A stretch of DNA of 45,451 nt, taken from contig CAZEFK010000025.1 in NCBI GenBank assembly GCA_964511405.1, positions 1 through 45,451 on the forward strand, in the 5' to 3' direction. Below, piece after piece: positions 11,201 through 16,402 of the stretch. The notes under the pieces are model-generated. The model was not told the DNA's origin and did no database searches. It saw nothing but the letters and a program-made list of their open reading frames with translations. This DNA comes from CAZEFK01 sp964511405 (lineage in GTDB: Bacteria > Pseudomonadota > Alphaproteobacteria > Elsterales > Elsteraceae). Position 1 is the stretch's first letter. Each line of letters starts with the position of its first letter. The position numbers were made by a program, and so were the translations under genes.

Positions 11201-11206
11201 GGTCAC
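2219..11206 (-). CDS. Giant filamentous-haemagglutinin-like protein with C-terminal OmpA domain
   Basis: 2,995 residues. GTG start with GAGG at 11212-11215, five bases upstream. Order: signal peptide (about 1-26, ending AWA); two-partner-secretion (TPS) domain (about 28-280) with the family hallmark as LINPQGVVIG; beta-helix region rich in Gly, Thr, Ser, Asn; about 16 repeats of 71 residues (about 1420-2600), each with VTQTQP-like and FTLTNAAN-like strands; Pro-rich linker (about 2680-2720); poly-Gly run (about 2765-2777); a region resembling the N-terminal part of stand-alone envelope OmpA-family proteins; OmpA-C domain (about 2883-2995) with AGYTDTVGS, LSxxRA-like LKRAQVI and NRRVEITI. By family knowledge TPS domains are exported through an FhaC/ShlB pore; none is encoded here. 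The OmpA end would bind peptidoglycan and could hold the C-terminus in the periplasm (inference). Likely role is adhesion or biofilm matrix. Confidence 0.88.
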   Translation of the reverse strand: MTGAAFRSALLYQLALTLPAAVAWAGPPALPAGGVYAAGAGTIAQSGSGLTVTQTSRRGVINWRSFDIGAGGSVRIDNGSGATLNRVTGGSLSTILGTLKATGTLYLINPQGVVIGSSGVVATGGDFVASTHDIADRHFMAGGALLFKSDSAGAIRNQGRITSEGGDVILIARDVANSGTIQAPNGIAGLAGGQEVLLREAGQAGERVQVRVVGDGRVDNTGLVEAAQAELKAAGGNLYALAGNNGGMVRATGTATRDGHVFLTAGSGDVASSGTIVARNADGSGGQATLQAGGGLTVPGTVDVRGTASGAAGGQAVLLGSQVTLAAGSRVDASGARGGRIRVGGDVQGGKDPAKWIGPAALPQAAGVVVASGATLAADGSAGDGGSVVLWSTGRTDFLGAITARGGPKAGDGGFVETSSHGTLQVAGTVDAAAPAGKAGLWLLDPTDVTIGSGGTFVGSAGGTYGGSVVDAGSIDTALNNGSDVTITTNLGNGLPGDITLANNIAKTSGGGNPTLTLSAARDINISNGAITSTFGPLNIVLQANNSDTSGAILISSALLSSNGGGITLGGGSNLPTGYATGSGVGGRQDGVTIANSTVSSAGGNIVIRGMGGGSSGTTALGIGGAAIGVIVGGSTINSGTGTITIVGKSPVATPNVGHGVEIAQYSAATLTSANASSAAISITGDASASNAADAKGVLLTVNASILATAAGGGISITGTGGHSATADGGTGVRLLGNSNSVLAASGPISLSGAATNGLAFDVQIESPSVVGYRAGSSIAASSSAITITGDRLALSGTVQSSGTLTLQPVASTDSVSLGVPSSANAQYLASWFGSAFTTGFSSITIGSALGSGSVTVNSAVTSGNSLTLITDSGAIAINAALSVAGNNILSLSTSGAVTQGAAVTAGSLLLSGGGSFTLTNAGNSIGTLAASAQTVQVTNSGSLIIGTVGSINGLTAGGAVTVYAQGAGADLTLAQPIVKSGNGAVSVLLEADRDIANANGAGIGLGSGASGTLAITLDADRDTAVSALGYIQLDNATLNSNGGAIVLGGGATPATLPAIGGRRTAALDTGIEINATTILSNGGDITLTGQGADNNQGQDHGVGIWGASLLNSGTGAITIVGTARSTTAGAGNVYTSGVNLFDANGSAPTLTSAKTSGTAIAITGTNTSTQGSNLWGVNAQNGVTIRATGGGDIVLTGTAGQSGAANNNNGVNLFSSTGAAVTIATTTGAIRITGTATDSGAVGINADPTQSHAVVIGQAGTTTGAITLTADRMALGGLQAMATGGTVTLQPATSGQAINLGSTLKTTAGTLELSATELGLIQAGLLRIGRNDAQASGTITLSQAVTFIAAKMPVLTLRTGAGITQSAGAALSVNSLAVTAAGDVALAAASNTVGTVAASVGGTSTLSLRADAGFAIGTVDGIAGTTVASGSLALTSSGTVTQAQPITVGGGLSLLGTGGTFTLTNAANSIGTLAGSTGTVALTDSVALAIGTVAGTAGLTVTALTLTDSQPVTQSQPLVTGSLLLLGGGNVTLANGGNQLGTVAAVSAVLSLADSATMVIGAVGGTNGITATTLTLTETGSATQTQPITVSGLLAQGGGSITLTNTGNSVPVLAVANAGTVSLTDGVALSIGTVAGSAGAVATRLTLTDTLGVTQAQPITANGLELIGSGGTFTLTNAANAIANLAANTGTLTLTNSSAMVISAVGGTSGVTATQLLLTDSGAVTQSQPIIASSVALLGTGGTFTLTNAANAIGTVAGNNASMALADSVNLVIGTVGATNGITATTLTLTVPATVTQTQPITVSGLLMQGSGSTFTLTNAGNSVAVLAANAGTVSLTDGVALSIGAVGGTNGATATTLTLTDTLGVTQTQPITVGGLNLLGTGGSFTLTNAANAIASLAASTGTVTLTDSVALTIASVQGTAGVTAQTVSLTDSQSVTQTAPLTVTGLALLGAGGSFTLTNAANAIANLAANTGTVTLTNSSAMVISAVGGTSGVTVLQLLLTDAGAVTQSQPIIANGVALLGTGQYQLNNAANAIGTVAGNNAGMALADGVNLAIGTVGATSGITTGTLTLTVPATVTQTAPVSVTSLVLLGSGGTFTLTSGANSIASLAASTGTVTLTDSVALAIASLQGTAGVTAQTVSLTDSKPVTQTAPLTVTGLALLGTGGSFTLTNAANSVGTLAASTGTVTLTDSVALAIASVQGTAGVTAQTVSLTDSQPVTQTAPLTVTGLALLGAGGSFTLTNAANSVGTLAASTGTVSLATASALTIGTVGGTTGATATTLALTAAAAVTQTQPIAAQNLALFGSGAGYTLTNAANAVATLAGNTATAVLVDASALSIGSAAGAAGMTATTLSLAAPAITQTQPVTATGLALLGAGGSTTLTNAGNSIGTLAASTGTVELATSGGLAIGSVAGTSGVTATTLMLSAGGAVTQTQPLAVGSLGLTGAGASYTLTNPANSVAILAASAGASLASAALTGAGDAVPIVSANAGSVTLTDSAALVIGTVGSLAGATLGTLALTAAGPVTQTQPVAVTGLLLQGAGGATLGNAANTIATLAGSTGALSVTAAGALTIGSVGGVGGLASTGDMTVQLTGGSADLTIDASAQVTVTGGHTAVLAPGRNFVNSRGADALAGGGRWIIYSADPGSAGGLSGTPIYGQTIASMAPGQVGPSGNVFIYSNAAPASQTPPPPPPPPLPAGTVPPPPPPGATVPSLPPPSTPVTVTDPAVPAPGRLPTVIAVTVQTTVVAGQTALFITVAAATDSGGGGGGGGGGGDGAKSNPVSTVPAALLAQAQQAIPRPPAAPVGPNALRSNLIVVVPSDDGHIGTVVVYSPTGGPDTILHAAYAGVTADSGGTIQTVTADPAELAQIFSTALSAKPPLPSTVRLYFRTDSDQLAPDSQSALDQIVAQVIQEISRRAAAEVIVAGYTDTVGSAKANDAISLKRAQVIRDRLVQAGVKPENVQVLGRGKRDLAVPTRNNVAEPRNRRVEITIR
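3440..6960 (-). repeat. In-frame 213-bp tandem repeats inside the adhesin gene
   Basis: About 16 units of roughly 71 codons, marked by VTQxQP or VTQTAP motifs between about 6880 and 3610. Neighbouring copies near 4511 and 4724 are almost identical at a spacing of 213 bp. A higher-order duplication of four units (852 bp) is visible: the segments starting near 6049 and 5197 share a run reading as TNSSAMVISAVGG. One unit (QYQLNNAAN) lacks one codon. All changes keep the frame, which fits selection on the protein. Such arrays can gain or lose units by recombination. Confidence 0.9.
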
Positions 11207-11232
11207 AATGACCTCGAACTTAGTACCTTATG

Positions 11233-11262
11233 ATATTATTATATCCAGACAGCCTATGCCAA
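11233..11262 (-). promoter_or_regulatory. Probable promoter of the adhesin gene
   Basis: On the minus strand TTGGCA (11262-11257) is separated by 18 bases from TAATAT (11238-11233), 27 bases before the GTG start. A second -10-like TATAAT sits at 11243-11238. The AT-rich island stands out sharply in this GC-rich sequence. Assignment is by inspection only. Confidence 0.4.
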
Positions 11263-11285
11263 CTGTTAATTCTTCATTAAGGCAT
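11256..11285. promoter_or_regulatory. Nested inverted repeat between adhesin and STAS genes
   Basis: ATGCC (11256-11260) and TTAAT (11266-11270) on the left match ATTAAGGCAT (11276-11285) on the right as their reverse complement, with a five-base centre TCTTC and a five-base insertion AACTG in the left arm. It lies in the 177-bp divergent region and touches the putative -35 of the adhesin promoter, so it could be an operator. No known regulator consensus recognised. Confidence 0.35.
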
Positions 11286-11383
11286 GGCGGTCAGGATCGC
11301 CGCGGGAGCCAGCCGACAGGGGCGACAGGTTCGCACAAATTGGCCACACTCCCAACCGGAACAAGCCAGCGATGGAAGCGACC

Positions 11384-11758
11384 ATGGACTCGAGTGAGCG
11401 GCTGATCAACGGCAGTGTGATCCTGACACCGCGCGGCAAAGTCGACCTCGAGAACGCCGATCAGCTGAAAGCCGCGTTCCTGAAGGCGATCGAGACGGCG
11501 GCCAAGGGCAGCGGCGCGGTGATCTGCGACCTGTCCGAGCTCGACTATATCAGCAGCGCCGGCCTGCGCGCCCTGATGATCGGGGCCAAGACCGCCAAGA
11601 CCCAGAACGTCGGGGTCGGCCTCGGCGCCATGACCCCGGTGGTCAAGGAGATCTTCCAGATCAGCCGGTTCAACATGGTGTTCCGCTGCTTCGACACGGT
11701 CCGGGCCGCGGTCGAGGCGGTGGCCCCGGCGGCGCTGCCCGCCTTCGACGCGTCCTGA
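11384..11758 (+). CDS. STAS-domain anti-sigma-factor antagonist (SpoIIAA/RsbV-like)
   Basis: 124 residues from the ATG at 11384, chosen because GGAAG at 11374-11378 is five bases upstream; an ATG at 11372 would add four residues. A single STAS domain fills the protein: ILTPRGKVDLENADQL, then VICDLSELDYISSAGLRAL, where the SSAG serine is the usual phosphorylation site. By family knowledge the unphosphorylated form sequesters an RsbW-like kinase and PP2C phosphatases reactivate it; a candidate kinase (15510) and two candidate phosphatases (12728, 16402) are in the same cluster. Divergent from the adhesin and followed after 20 bases by the MBL-fold gene, probably one operon. It could instead regulate a non-sigma target. 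Confidence 0.9.
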   Translation: MDSSERLINGSVILTPRGKVDLENADQLKAAFLKAIETAAKGSGAVICDLSELDYISSAGLRALMIGAKTAKTQNVGVGLGAMTPVVKEIFQISRFNMVFRCFDTVRAAVEAVAPAALPAFDAS

Positions 11759-11778
11759 GCGGGCGTGAGGGGGCAGCC

Positions 11779-12738
11779 ATGAAGGTCACGTTCTGGGGGA
11801 CCCGCGGATCGCTGCCGGCGCCGATCGGCGCCAAGGGCGTGCGGGCGAAGGTAGTCGGGGCGCTGGTCAAGGCGTCGGGCCGCAGCTTCGCCGATGCGGC
11901 TGCGGCCGAGGCCTTCGTCGACGCCGAGCTTGCCTTCCCCGAATGGGGCACGTTCGGCGGCAACTCGTCCTGCGTCCAGGTCGACACCGGCCATGCCGAG
12001 TACCTGCTGTGCGACCTGGGCTCGGGCGCGCGCGAGTTCGCGGTCTCGATGATGGCCAAGCACGGGCCGGGCAAGCCGCAGGTCTACAACGTCCTGATGT
12101 CCCACCTGCACTGGGATCACATCATGGGCTTCCCGTTCTTCATTCCCGGCTTCATCCCGGGCAACCGGATCCGCATCCACGGCTGCCATGCCGAGTTGGA
12201 GGCGGCGTTCCGGCGCCAGAACGCGGCCCCGTCCTTCCCGGTGGATTTCGGCCAGCTGGGCGCCACCATAGAGTTCGTGACCCTGACCCCGGGCACGCCG
12301 GTCGAGATCGCCGGCGCCACGATCACGCCCAAGCTGCAGCTGCACAGCGGCGATTCCTACGGCTACCGGATCGAGCAGGGCGGCAAGTCGGTGGTCTACT
12401 CCACCGATTCCGAGCACAAGCTGGAAGAGGTCGAGCACATCAACGGCTTCGTCCGCTTCTTCAAGGGCGCCGACCTGGTGATCTTCGACGCCATGTATTC
12501 GTTGGCCGACGCGATTTCGGTCAAGGAAGACTGGGGCCATTCCAGCAATGTCGTCGCGGTCGAGCTGTGCCAGATGGCCGAGGTGGCCCATCTGTGCATG
12601 TTCCACCACGAGCCGATCTTCGACGACCAGCGGATCCACCAGATCCTGCAGGAGACCTTGCGGTTCGAGGCGATCACGCGGGGCGACCATGTGCTCAAGG
12701 TCAGCACCGCGTATGACGGCCTGACGCTTGAGATCTGA
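11779..12738 (+). CDS. Metallo-beta-lactamase-fold hydrolase
   Basis: 319 residues, preceded by a purine-rich AGGGGGC. Begins MKVTFWGTRGS, typical of the PhnP/RNase Z/cyclic-phosphodiesterase side of the superfamily. The metal motif HLHWDH is at 109-114; further likely ligands are Asp210 in YSTDSEH and His residues near 275-276 (MFHHEP). No signal peptide, so cytosolic. It lies between a STAS antagonist and the CHASE2 phosphatase, whose TTG start overlaps its 3' end by 11 bp, and the cluster also contains a cyclic-nucleotide-binding protein. A phosphodiesterase role acting on a nucleotide second messenger is therefore an attractive inference, but the substrate cannot be read from sequence; RNA or phosphonate-pathway substrates are alternatives. 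Confidence 0.85.
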   Translation: MKVTFWGTRGSLPAPIGAKGVRAKVVGALVKASGRSFADAAAAEAFVDAELAFPEWGTFGGNSSCVQVDTGHAEYLLCDLGSGAREFAVSMMAKHGPGKPQVYNVLMSHLHWDHIMGFPFFIPGFIPGNRIRIHGCHAELEAAFRRQNAAPSFPVDFGQLGATIEFVTLTPGTPVEIAGATITPKLQLHSGDSYGYRIEQGGKSVVYSTDSEHKLEEVEHINGFVRFFKGADLVIFDAMYSLADAISVKEDWGHSSNVVAVELCQMAEVAHLCMFHHEPIFDDQRIHQILQETLRFEAITRGDHVLKVSTAYDGLTLEI

Positions 12739-14899
12739 CGAGGCCCGCCCGGCGCTGGGCGCACGGCTGGCCGGGGCGTGGGAGCAGGCGCGCGGCGGCT
12801 GGGGCCGGCAGCTCGGCGCTGCCGCGCTGCTGGTCGCGGTCCTGGCCCAGGCCGCGAGCCTCGGCCTGAGCCGGGATGCGCCGCGCCGGCTGCTGTTCGA
12901 CGCCTACGCCCGCCTGTGGCCGCGGGTGCGCACCGGCGACCCCGCGATCGTGGTCACGGTCGACGAGGACAGCCTGGCCAAGGTCGGGCAATGGCCGTGG
13001 CCGCGCACCCTGATCGCCGACCTGGTCGGCCGCGTGCTCAAGGACAAGCCCGCGGCGCTGGGCTTCGATATCCTGATGCCCGAGCCGGACCGGCTGTCGC
13101 CGGCGGCCTGGGCGGCGGCCGAGCGCGCGCTGCCGGCCGAGCTGCGCGAGCGCCTCGCCACCGCGCCCGACCACGACCGCACCTTGGCCGCCACCATCGC
13201 GGACAACCCCGTGGTGCTGGCCGTGTCGGGCCAGAACGAGGGCCGGACCCAGCCCGGGCCGCTGACGCCGGTGCGGGTATTCGGCGGCGACCCGACGCCG
13301 TTCCTGCCCAGCCACAGCGTCCTGATCCACAGCATCCCGGTGCTGGAGGCCGGGGCCGCCGGCCATGGCCTGCTGTCGGTCGAGCCCGATCCCGACGGCG
13401 CCGTGCGCCGGGTCTCCCTGGTCGAGCGCGTCGCCGGCCAGCTGGTGCCGTCGCTCACCACCGAGATGCTGCGGCTGGCCGCCGACAGTCCCTCGGTGGA
13501 CGTGCATGTCGGCGCCGGCGGCGTCGAGTCGGTGGATGTCGGCGAGCTGTCGATCCCGACCCAGGCCGACGGCACCGTGTGGGTGCATCTCTCGCCGTCG
13601 CTGGAGGCCCGCTTCCTGTCGGCCGGCGACGTGCTGGCCGGCCGGGTGCCGGACGGCACCTTCGAGTCGAAGCTGGTGATCCTGGCGGTGACCGGCCTGG
13701 GCCTGATCGACCTGTCCCAGACCGCACTCGGCGCCATGTACGGTTCCGAAGTCCAGGCCCAGTTCCTGGAGAACGTGATCGAGGGCCGGCTGGCCAGCCG
13801 GCCGCGCTGGGCACCCGCGGCCGAGCTGGCGCTGACCCTGGTCCTGGGCGCCGCCCTGGTCGCGCTGCTGCCGCGCCGGCCCTTGTGGTGGTACGGCGCC
13901 GCCGCGGCCGCGGTGCTGGCCGTTGCCGCGGCGCTCGGCTTTGGCGCCTGGGCCGGCCGGCTGTGGCTGGTCGATGTCGGGCTGCCCGCAGCGGCGTGCG
14001 TGGCGAGCCTGGCGGCCATGGTCGGCGGCGACCTGATCGAGGCGACGGCCCAGCGCCGGCAACTGCGCCGCGACCTGGAGGCCCAGCGCCTGGCCGCCGC
14101 CCGCGTCGCCGGCGAGCTGGAGGCGGCCCAGCGCATCCAGCTCAGCATCCTGCCCAAGCCCGAGGAGTTCGTCCCCGACCCGCGGGTCGAGATCGGCGCG
14201 GTCATGACCCCGGCCAAGCAGGTCGGCGGCGATCTCTACGACTTCTTCAAGATCGACGACGACCGGCTGTTCGTGACGGTCGGCGACGTCTCGGGCAAGG
14301 GCGTGCCGGCCAGCCTGTTCATGGCGCTGGGCAAGTCCCTGTGCAAGAGCTGCGTGCTGCGCGGCGATGCCGACATCGGCACCATCATCACCACGGCCAA
14401 CACCGAGATCGCGCGCGACAACGCCGAGATGCTGTTCATCACGCTGGTCGGCGGCGTGCTGAACCTCGACACCGGCGAGTTCCGCTTCTGCAACGCCGGT
14501 CACGACATGCCTTACGTGGTGCTGCCCGGCGACCCGCCGCGCCAGGTCGAGGGCGACAGCGGCCCACCCCTGTGCGTGATGGAGGACTTCCCCTATGGCG
14601 AGGAGTCCTACCAGCTCAACCCCGGCGACATCCTGTGCATGGTCACCGACGGCGTGACCGAGGCGCAGGACGGCGCGGGCACTCTGTACGGCGCCCCGCG
14701 CGCCGCCGAGGCCCTGGCCAGGCTGGCGCCGGGGTCGGGCGCGGCCGACCTGGTCCGGCACCTGGAGGCGGATGTCGATGCCTTCGTTGGCGACGCCGAC
14801 CCAGCGGACGACCTGACCATCGTGGCCGTCCGCTGGAACGGTCCGGCCGGGGAGCCCGCTAGCGGGCTCCCCGCATCATTTCCTGAGGAGGCGCCGTAG
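12728..14899 (+). CDS. CHASE2 sensor fused to SpoIIE/PP2C phosphatase
   Basis: 723 residues if the TTG at 12728 is used; it lies inside the end of the MBL gene and no better start exists before conserved sequence. One transmembrane helix (about 29-48), an extracytoplasmic CHASE2 domain (about 52-340, with LFDAYARLWPR and VVTVDEDSLAKVGQWPWPR), three more helices (about 363-433), a short coiled coil (437-470), then a PP2C/SpoIIE domain (490-704). Metal-binding acids are intact: VGGDLYDFF, GDVSGKGVPAS, TDGVTEA and DDLTIV. It should dephosphorylate a STAS antagonist, most simply the one at 11384, in response to a periplasmic signal. CHASE2 is more often fused to cyclases or kinases. A 24-bp palindrome lies in its last codons. 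Confidence 0.9.
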   Translation: MRSDEARPALGARLAGAWEQARGGWGRQLGAAALLVAVLAQAASLGLSRDAPRRLLFDAYARLWPRVRTGDPAIVVTVDEDSLAKVGQWPWPRTLIADLVGRVLKDKPAALGFDILMPEPDRLSPAAWAAAERALPAELRERLATAPDHDRTLAATIADNPVVLAVSGQNEGRTQPGPLTPVRVFGGDPTPFLPSHSVLIHSIPVLEAGAAGHGLLSVEPDPDGAVRRVSLVERVAGQLVPSLTTEMLRLAADSPSVDVHVGAGGVESVDVGELSIPTQADGTVWVHLSPSLEARFLSAGDVLAGRVPDGTFESKLVILAVTGLGLIDLSQTALGAMYGSEVQAQFLENVIEGRLASRPRWAPAAELALTLVLGAALVALLPRRPLWWYGAAAAAVLAVAAALGFGAWAGRLWLVDVGLPAAACVASLAAMVGGDLIEATAQRRQLRRDLEAQRLAAARVAGELEAAQRIQLSILPKPEEFVPDPRVEIGAVMTPAKQVGGDLYDFFKIDDDRLFVTVGDVSGKGVPASLFMALGKSLCKSCVLRGDADIGTIITTANTEIARDNAEMLFITLVGGVLNLDTGEFRFCNAGHDMPYVVLPGDPPRQVEGDSGPPLCVMEDFPYGEESYQLNPGDILCMVTDGVTEAQDGAGTLYGAPRAAEALARLAPGSGAADLVRHLEADVDAFVGDADPADDLTIVAVRWNGPAGEPASGLPASFPEEAP
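14849..14872. terminator. Perfect 24-bp palindrome near the end of the CHASE2 gene
   Basis: Two 12-base arms (14849-14860 and 14861-14872) are exact reverse complements without a spacer, centred on CGCTAGCG. It lies within the last 17 codons of the CHASE2-phosphatase gene and faces the convergent FecR gene 43 bases away. A hairpin here could end or stabilise transcripts from both sides; there is no T-run, so it would not be a classical intrinsic terminator. Confidence 0.5.
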
Positions 14900-14914
14900 A
14901 TGCCCTCCGCCGCC

Positions 14915-15382
14915 TCAGCTGCCGCCGTCGGCGCGCACCAGGAAGTCGGTGCCGCGGACACCGAGGATCGCGGCCGGGGTCTTGATCTTCATGGCCTCTG
15001 GCGTCTGGGCCACGATCTGGCCGGACTTGACCGCCAGGGTGCCGCGCTTCAGCGACGATTCGAAGGCGCCCTTGTGGGTGACCGCGTCGAAGCTGAAGCG
15101 GTCGAGCGCCAGCGTGCCGTTGGCGCCCAGCGACATCATGCTGTTGTCGATGAAGATCATGCCCAACGCGCCGTCGCCCCCGGTGCTGACCGTGTCGCTC
15201 TGGAACAAGGGATCGCCCGGATGCAGCGGCTGGGCGCCCTCGCCGTGGCCGTGGTCGACCGAGGCCGCGCCGCTGGCGGTCTTGACCTGACCGATGGCCT
15301 TGGGCGGGTCCTGGGCCCAGGCGGGTGCGGACCATGACGCGAGGGCGAGCGCACATGCGGCGGCAAGGCGGACGGAATCCAT
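14915..15382 (-). CDS. Secreted FecR-domain protein
   Basis: 155 residues with a signal peptide (1-23, ending AWA before QDP). The rest is a FecR-type beta domain: a G-D-P-L-F-Q-S-D-T-V opening, GALGMIFIDNSMMSLGANGTLALDRFSF, then LKRGTLAVKSGQIV and IKTPAAILGVRGTDFLV, the usual end of stand-alone periplasmic FecR proteins. It lacks the membrane helix and sigma-regulator N-terminus of the real FecR. Such proteins commonly neighbour CHASE2 sensors, and here it is convergent with one. The simplest inference is that it is the periplasmic partner or ligand presenter for the CHASE2 domain. It has its own promoter region, divergent from the RsbW-like gene. Confidence 0.85.
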   Translation of the reverse strand: MDSVRLAAACALALASWSAPAWAQDPPKAIGQVKTASGAASVDHGHGEGAQPLHPGDPLFQSDTVSTGGDGALGMIFIDNSMMSLGANGTLALDRFSFDAVTHKGAFESSLKRGTLAVKSGQIVAQTPEAMKIKTPAAILGVRGTDFLVRADGGS

Positions 15383-15422
15383 GGCGGGCGCTCCGGGGTC
15401 AGGCTGGGCTGGCGCATTCTGC

Positions 15423-15437
15423 TATTATATTATATAA
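15423..15437. promoter_or_regulatory. AT-rich divergent promoter island (FecR / RsbW-like)
   Basis: A 15-base run of only A and T between the FecR start (15382, minus) and the RsbW-like gene. On the minus strand it contains TATAAT (15429-15424), 41 bases before the FecR ATG; on the plus strand it reads TATATAAGG. The adhesin promoter has a similar ATATCATAAGG. No convincing -35 box was found in either direction. Confidence 0.4.
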
Positions 15438-15509
15438 GGCGAATTCATCGGATTGCCCATCACAATGCGCAAGCCGCGGCGAACACGGCACAGCCAGGGA
15501 CCGGTGGGC

Positions 15510-15950
15510 ATGGACGGCCGCTTGACGCTCGACCTGACGGCCACCGTCACCGACCTGCGCGAGGCGCTGGACCGGCTGGCGGCGTGCTGCGAGGCCTGGG
15601 GCGTGGCGGCGGCCGCGCAGGCCAAGGTGATGATCATCGTCGAAGAGCTCTATTCCAACACGATCAAATACGGCTATGGCGGCGAGTGCGGCCGGCCGGT
15701 GCGCATCGGCCTGAGCTGCGGCCCGCTGCTCGAGCTGCTGTACGAGGACGCCGCCCCCGCCTTCGACCCGCTGGTCGCGGCGGCCGAGCCCAACGCCAGC
15801 GACGACCCGGACGACCACGACATCGGCGGGCTGGGCATCTCGCTGATGCTGGGGCTGGCCGAATCGGCCGCTTATGACCGGGCCGGGGACCGCAACCGCC
15901 TAACCCTGACCATCGCCGCCGCTTCCGAGGACGGATCCGCAACGCCATGA
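15510..15950 (+). CDS. RsbW/SpoIIAB-like ATPase (anti-sigma or switch kinase)
   Basis: 146 residues from the ATG at 15510, chosen because AGGGA at 15496-15500 precedes it; an in-frame ATG at 15465 or TTG at 15453 would add a basic tail. The HATPase_c_2 fold is clear: N-box EELYSNTIKYGYGG, a G1-like YEDAAPAFDPL and GGLGISLM, and no His-kinase dimerisation domain. By family knowledge such proteins phosphorylate a STAS antagonist on serine and sequester a partner such as a sigma factor. No sigma factor is in the window, so the output is unknown. Overlaps the next gene by ATGA, coupling it to a cyclic-nucleotide-binding protein, which is an uncommon pairing. Confidence 0.85.
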   Translation: MDGRLTLDLTATVTDLREALDRLAACCEAWGVAAAAQAKVMIIVEELYSNTIKYGYGGECGRPVRIGLSCGPLLELLYEDAAPAFDPLVAAAEPNASDDPDDHDIGGLGISLMLGLAESAAYDRAGDRNRLTLTIAAASEDGSATP

Positions 15951-16390
15951 CCGACGCATCAATGGACGACAACACCTTCCTGGGCTCGCTGGCGGTGTTC
16001 CAGGGCCTGGCGGGCGAGGACCTGGAGGGGCTGCAGCGGATCATCGAGCGCATGCAGTACCGCGCCGGCAAGGTCATCTTCCGCCAGGGCGAAGAGGGCA
16101 ACGACCTGTTCGTGATCCGCGACGGCCACGTCTCGGTCTGGCTGCGCGAGGGTGACAAGACCAAGGAGCTGGTGCGCCTGCGCGAAGGCTCGTTCTTCGG
16201 CGAGATGAGCCTGTTCGACGAATATCCCCGCTCGGCGACGGTGCTGGCGCTGTCCGACGTGCTGGCCTATCGGATCGGCGGCGAGGCGTTCCGCGCCTTC
16301 TCCCTTCAACATCCGCGCGTGCTGTTCCAGGTGTGCAAGGTGTTCAGCCACCGCCTGCGCGACACCAACTCGCTGCTGACCAAGCGGTAG
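15947..16390 (+). CDS. Stand-alone cyclic-nucleotide-binding-domain protein
   Basis: 147 residues, essentially one cNMP-binding (Crp N-terminal type) domain: FQGLAGEDLEGLQRI, GKVIFRQGEEGNDLFVI, then the phosphate-binding cassette GSFFGEMSLFDEYPRSATV with the Glu and Arg that contact the ribose and phosphate. It ends in a C-helix (FQVCKVFSHRLRDTNSLL) with no helix-turn-helix, so it cannot be a Crp-like DNA-binding regulator on its own. It overlaps the RsbW-like ATPase by ATGA and probably gives a nucleotide input to that switch or binds a partner (inference). It converges with the PAS-phosphatase gene 11 bases downstream. Confidence 0.9.
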   Translation: MTDASMDDNTFLGSLAVFQGLAGEDLEGLQRIIERMQYRAGKVIFRQGEEGNDLFVIRDGHVSVWLREGDKTKELVRLREGSFFGEMSLFDEYPRSATVLALSDVLAYRIGGEAFRAFSLQHPRVLFQVCKVFSHRLRDTNSLLTKR

Positions 16391-16402
16391 CGGGATCCCG
16401 CT
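16389..16402. terminator. Palindrome between convergent stop codons
   Basis: The perfect 14-base palindrome AGCGGGATCCCGCT spans the gap between the TAG of the cyclic-nucleotide-binding gene and the TGA of the PAS-phosphatase gene. It may form a small bidirectional hairpin; no T-run follows. Confidence 0.35.

Noticed and set aside
12701..14761. Minus-strand open frame of 686 codons opposite the CHASE2-phosphatase gene
   Set aside because: The plus strand carries intact CHASE2 and PP2C motifs; the antisense translation has none.
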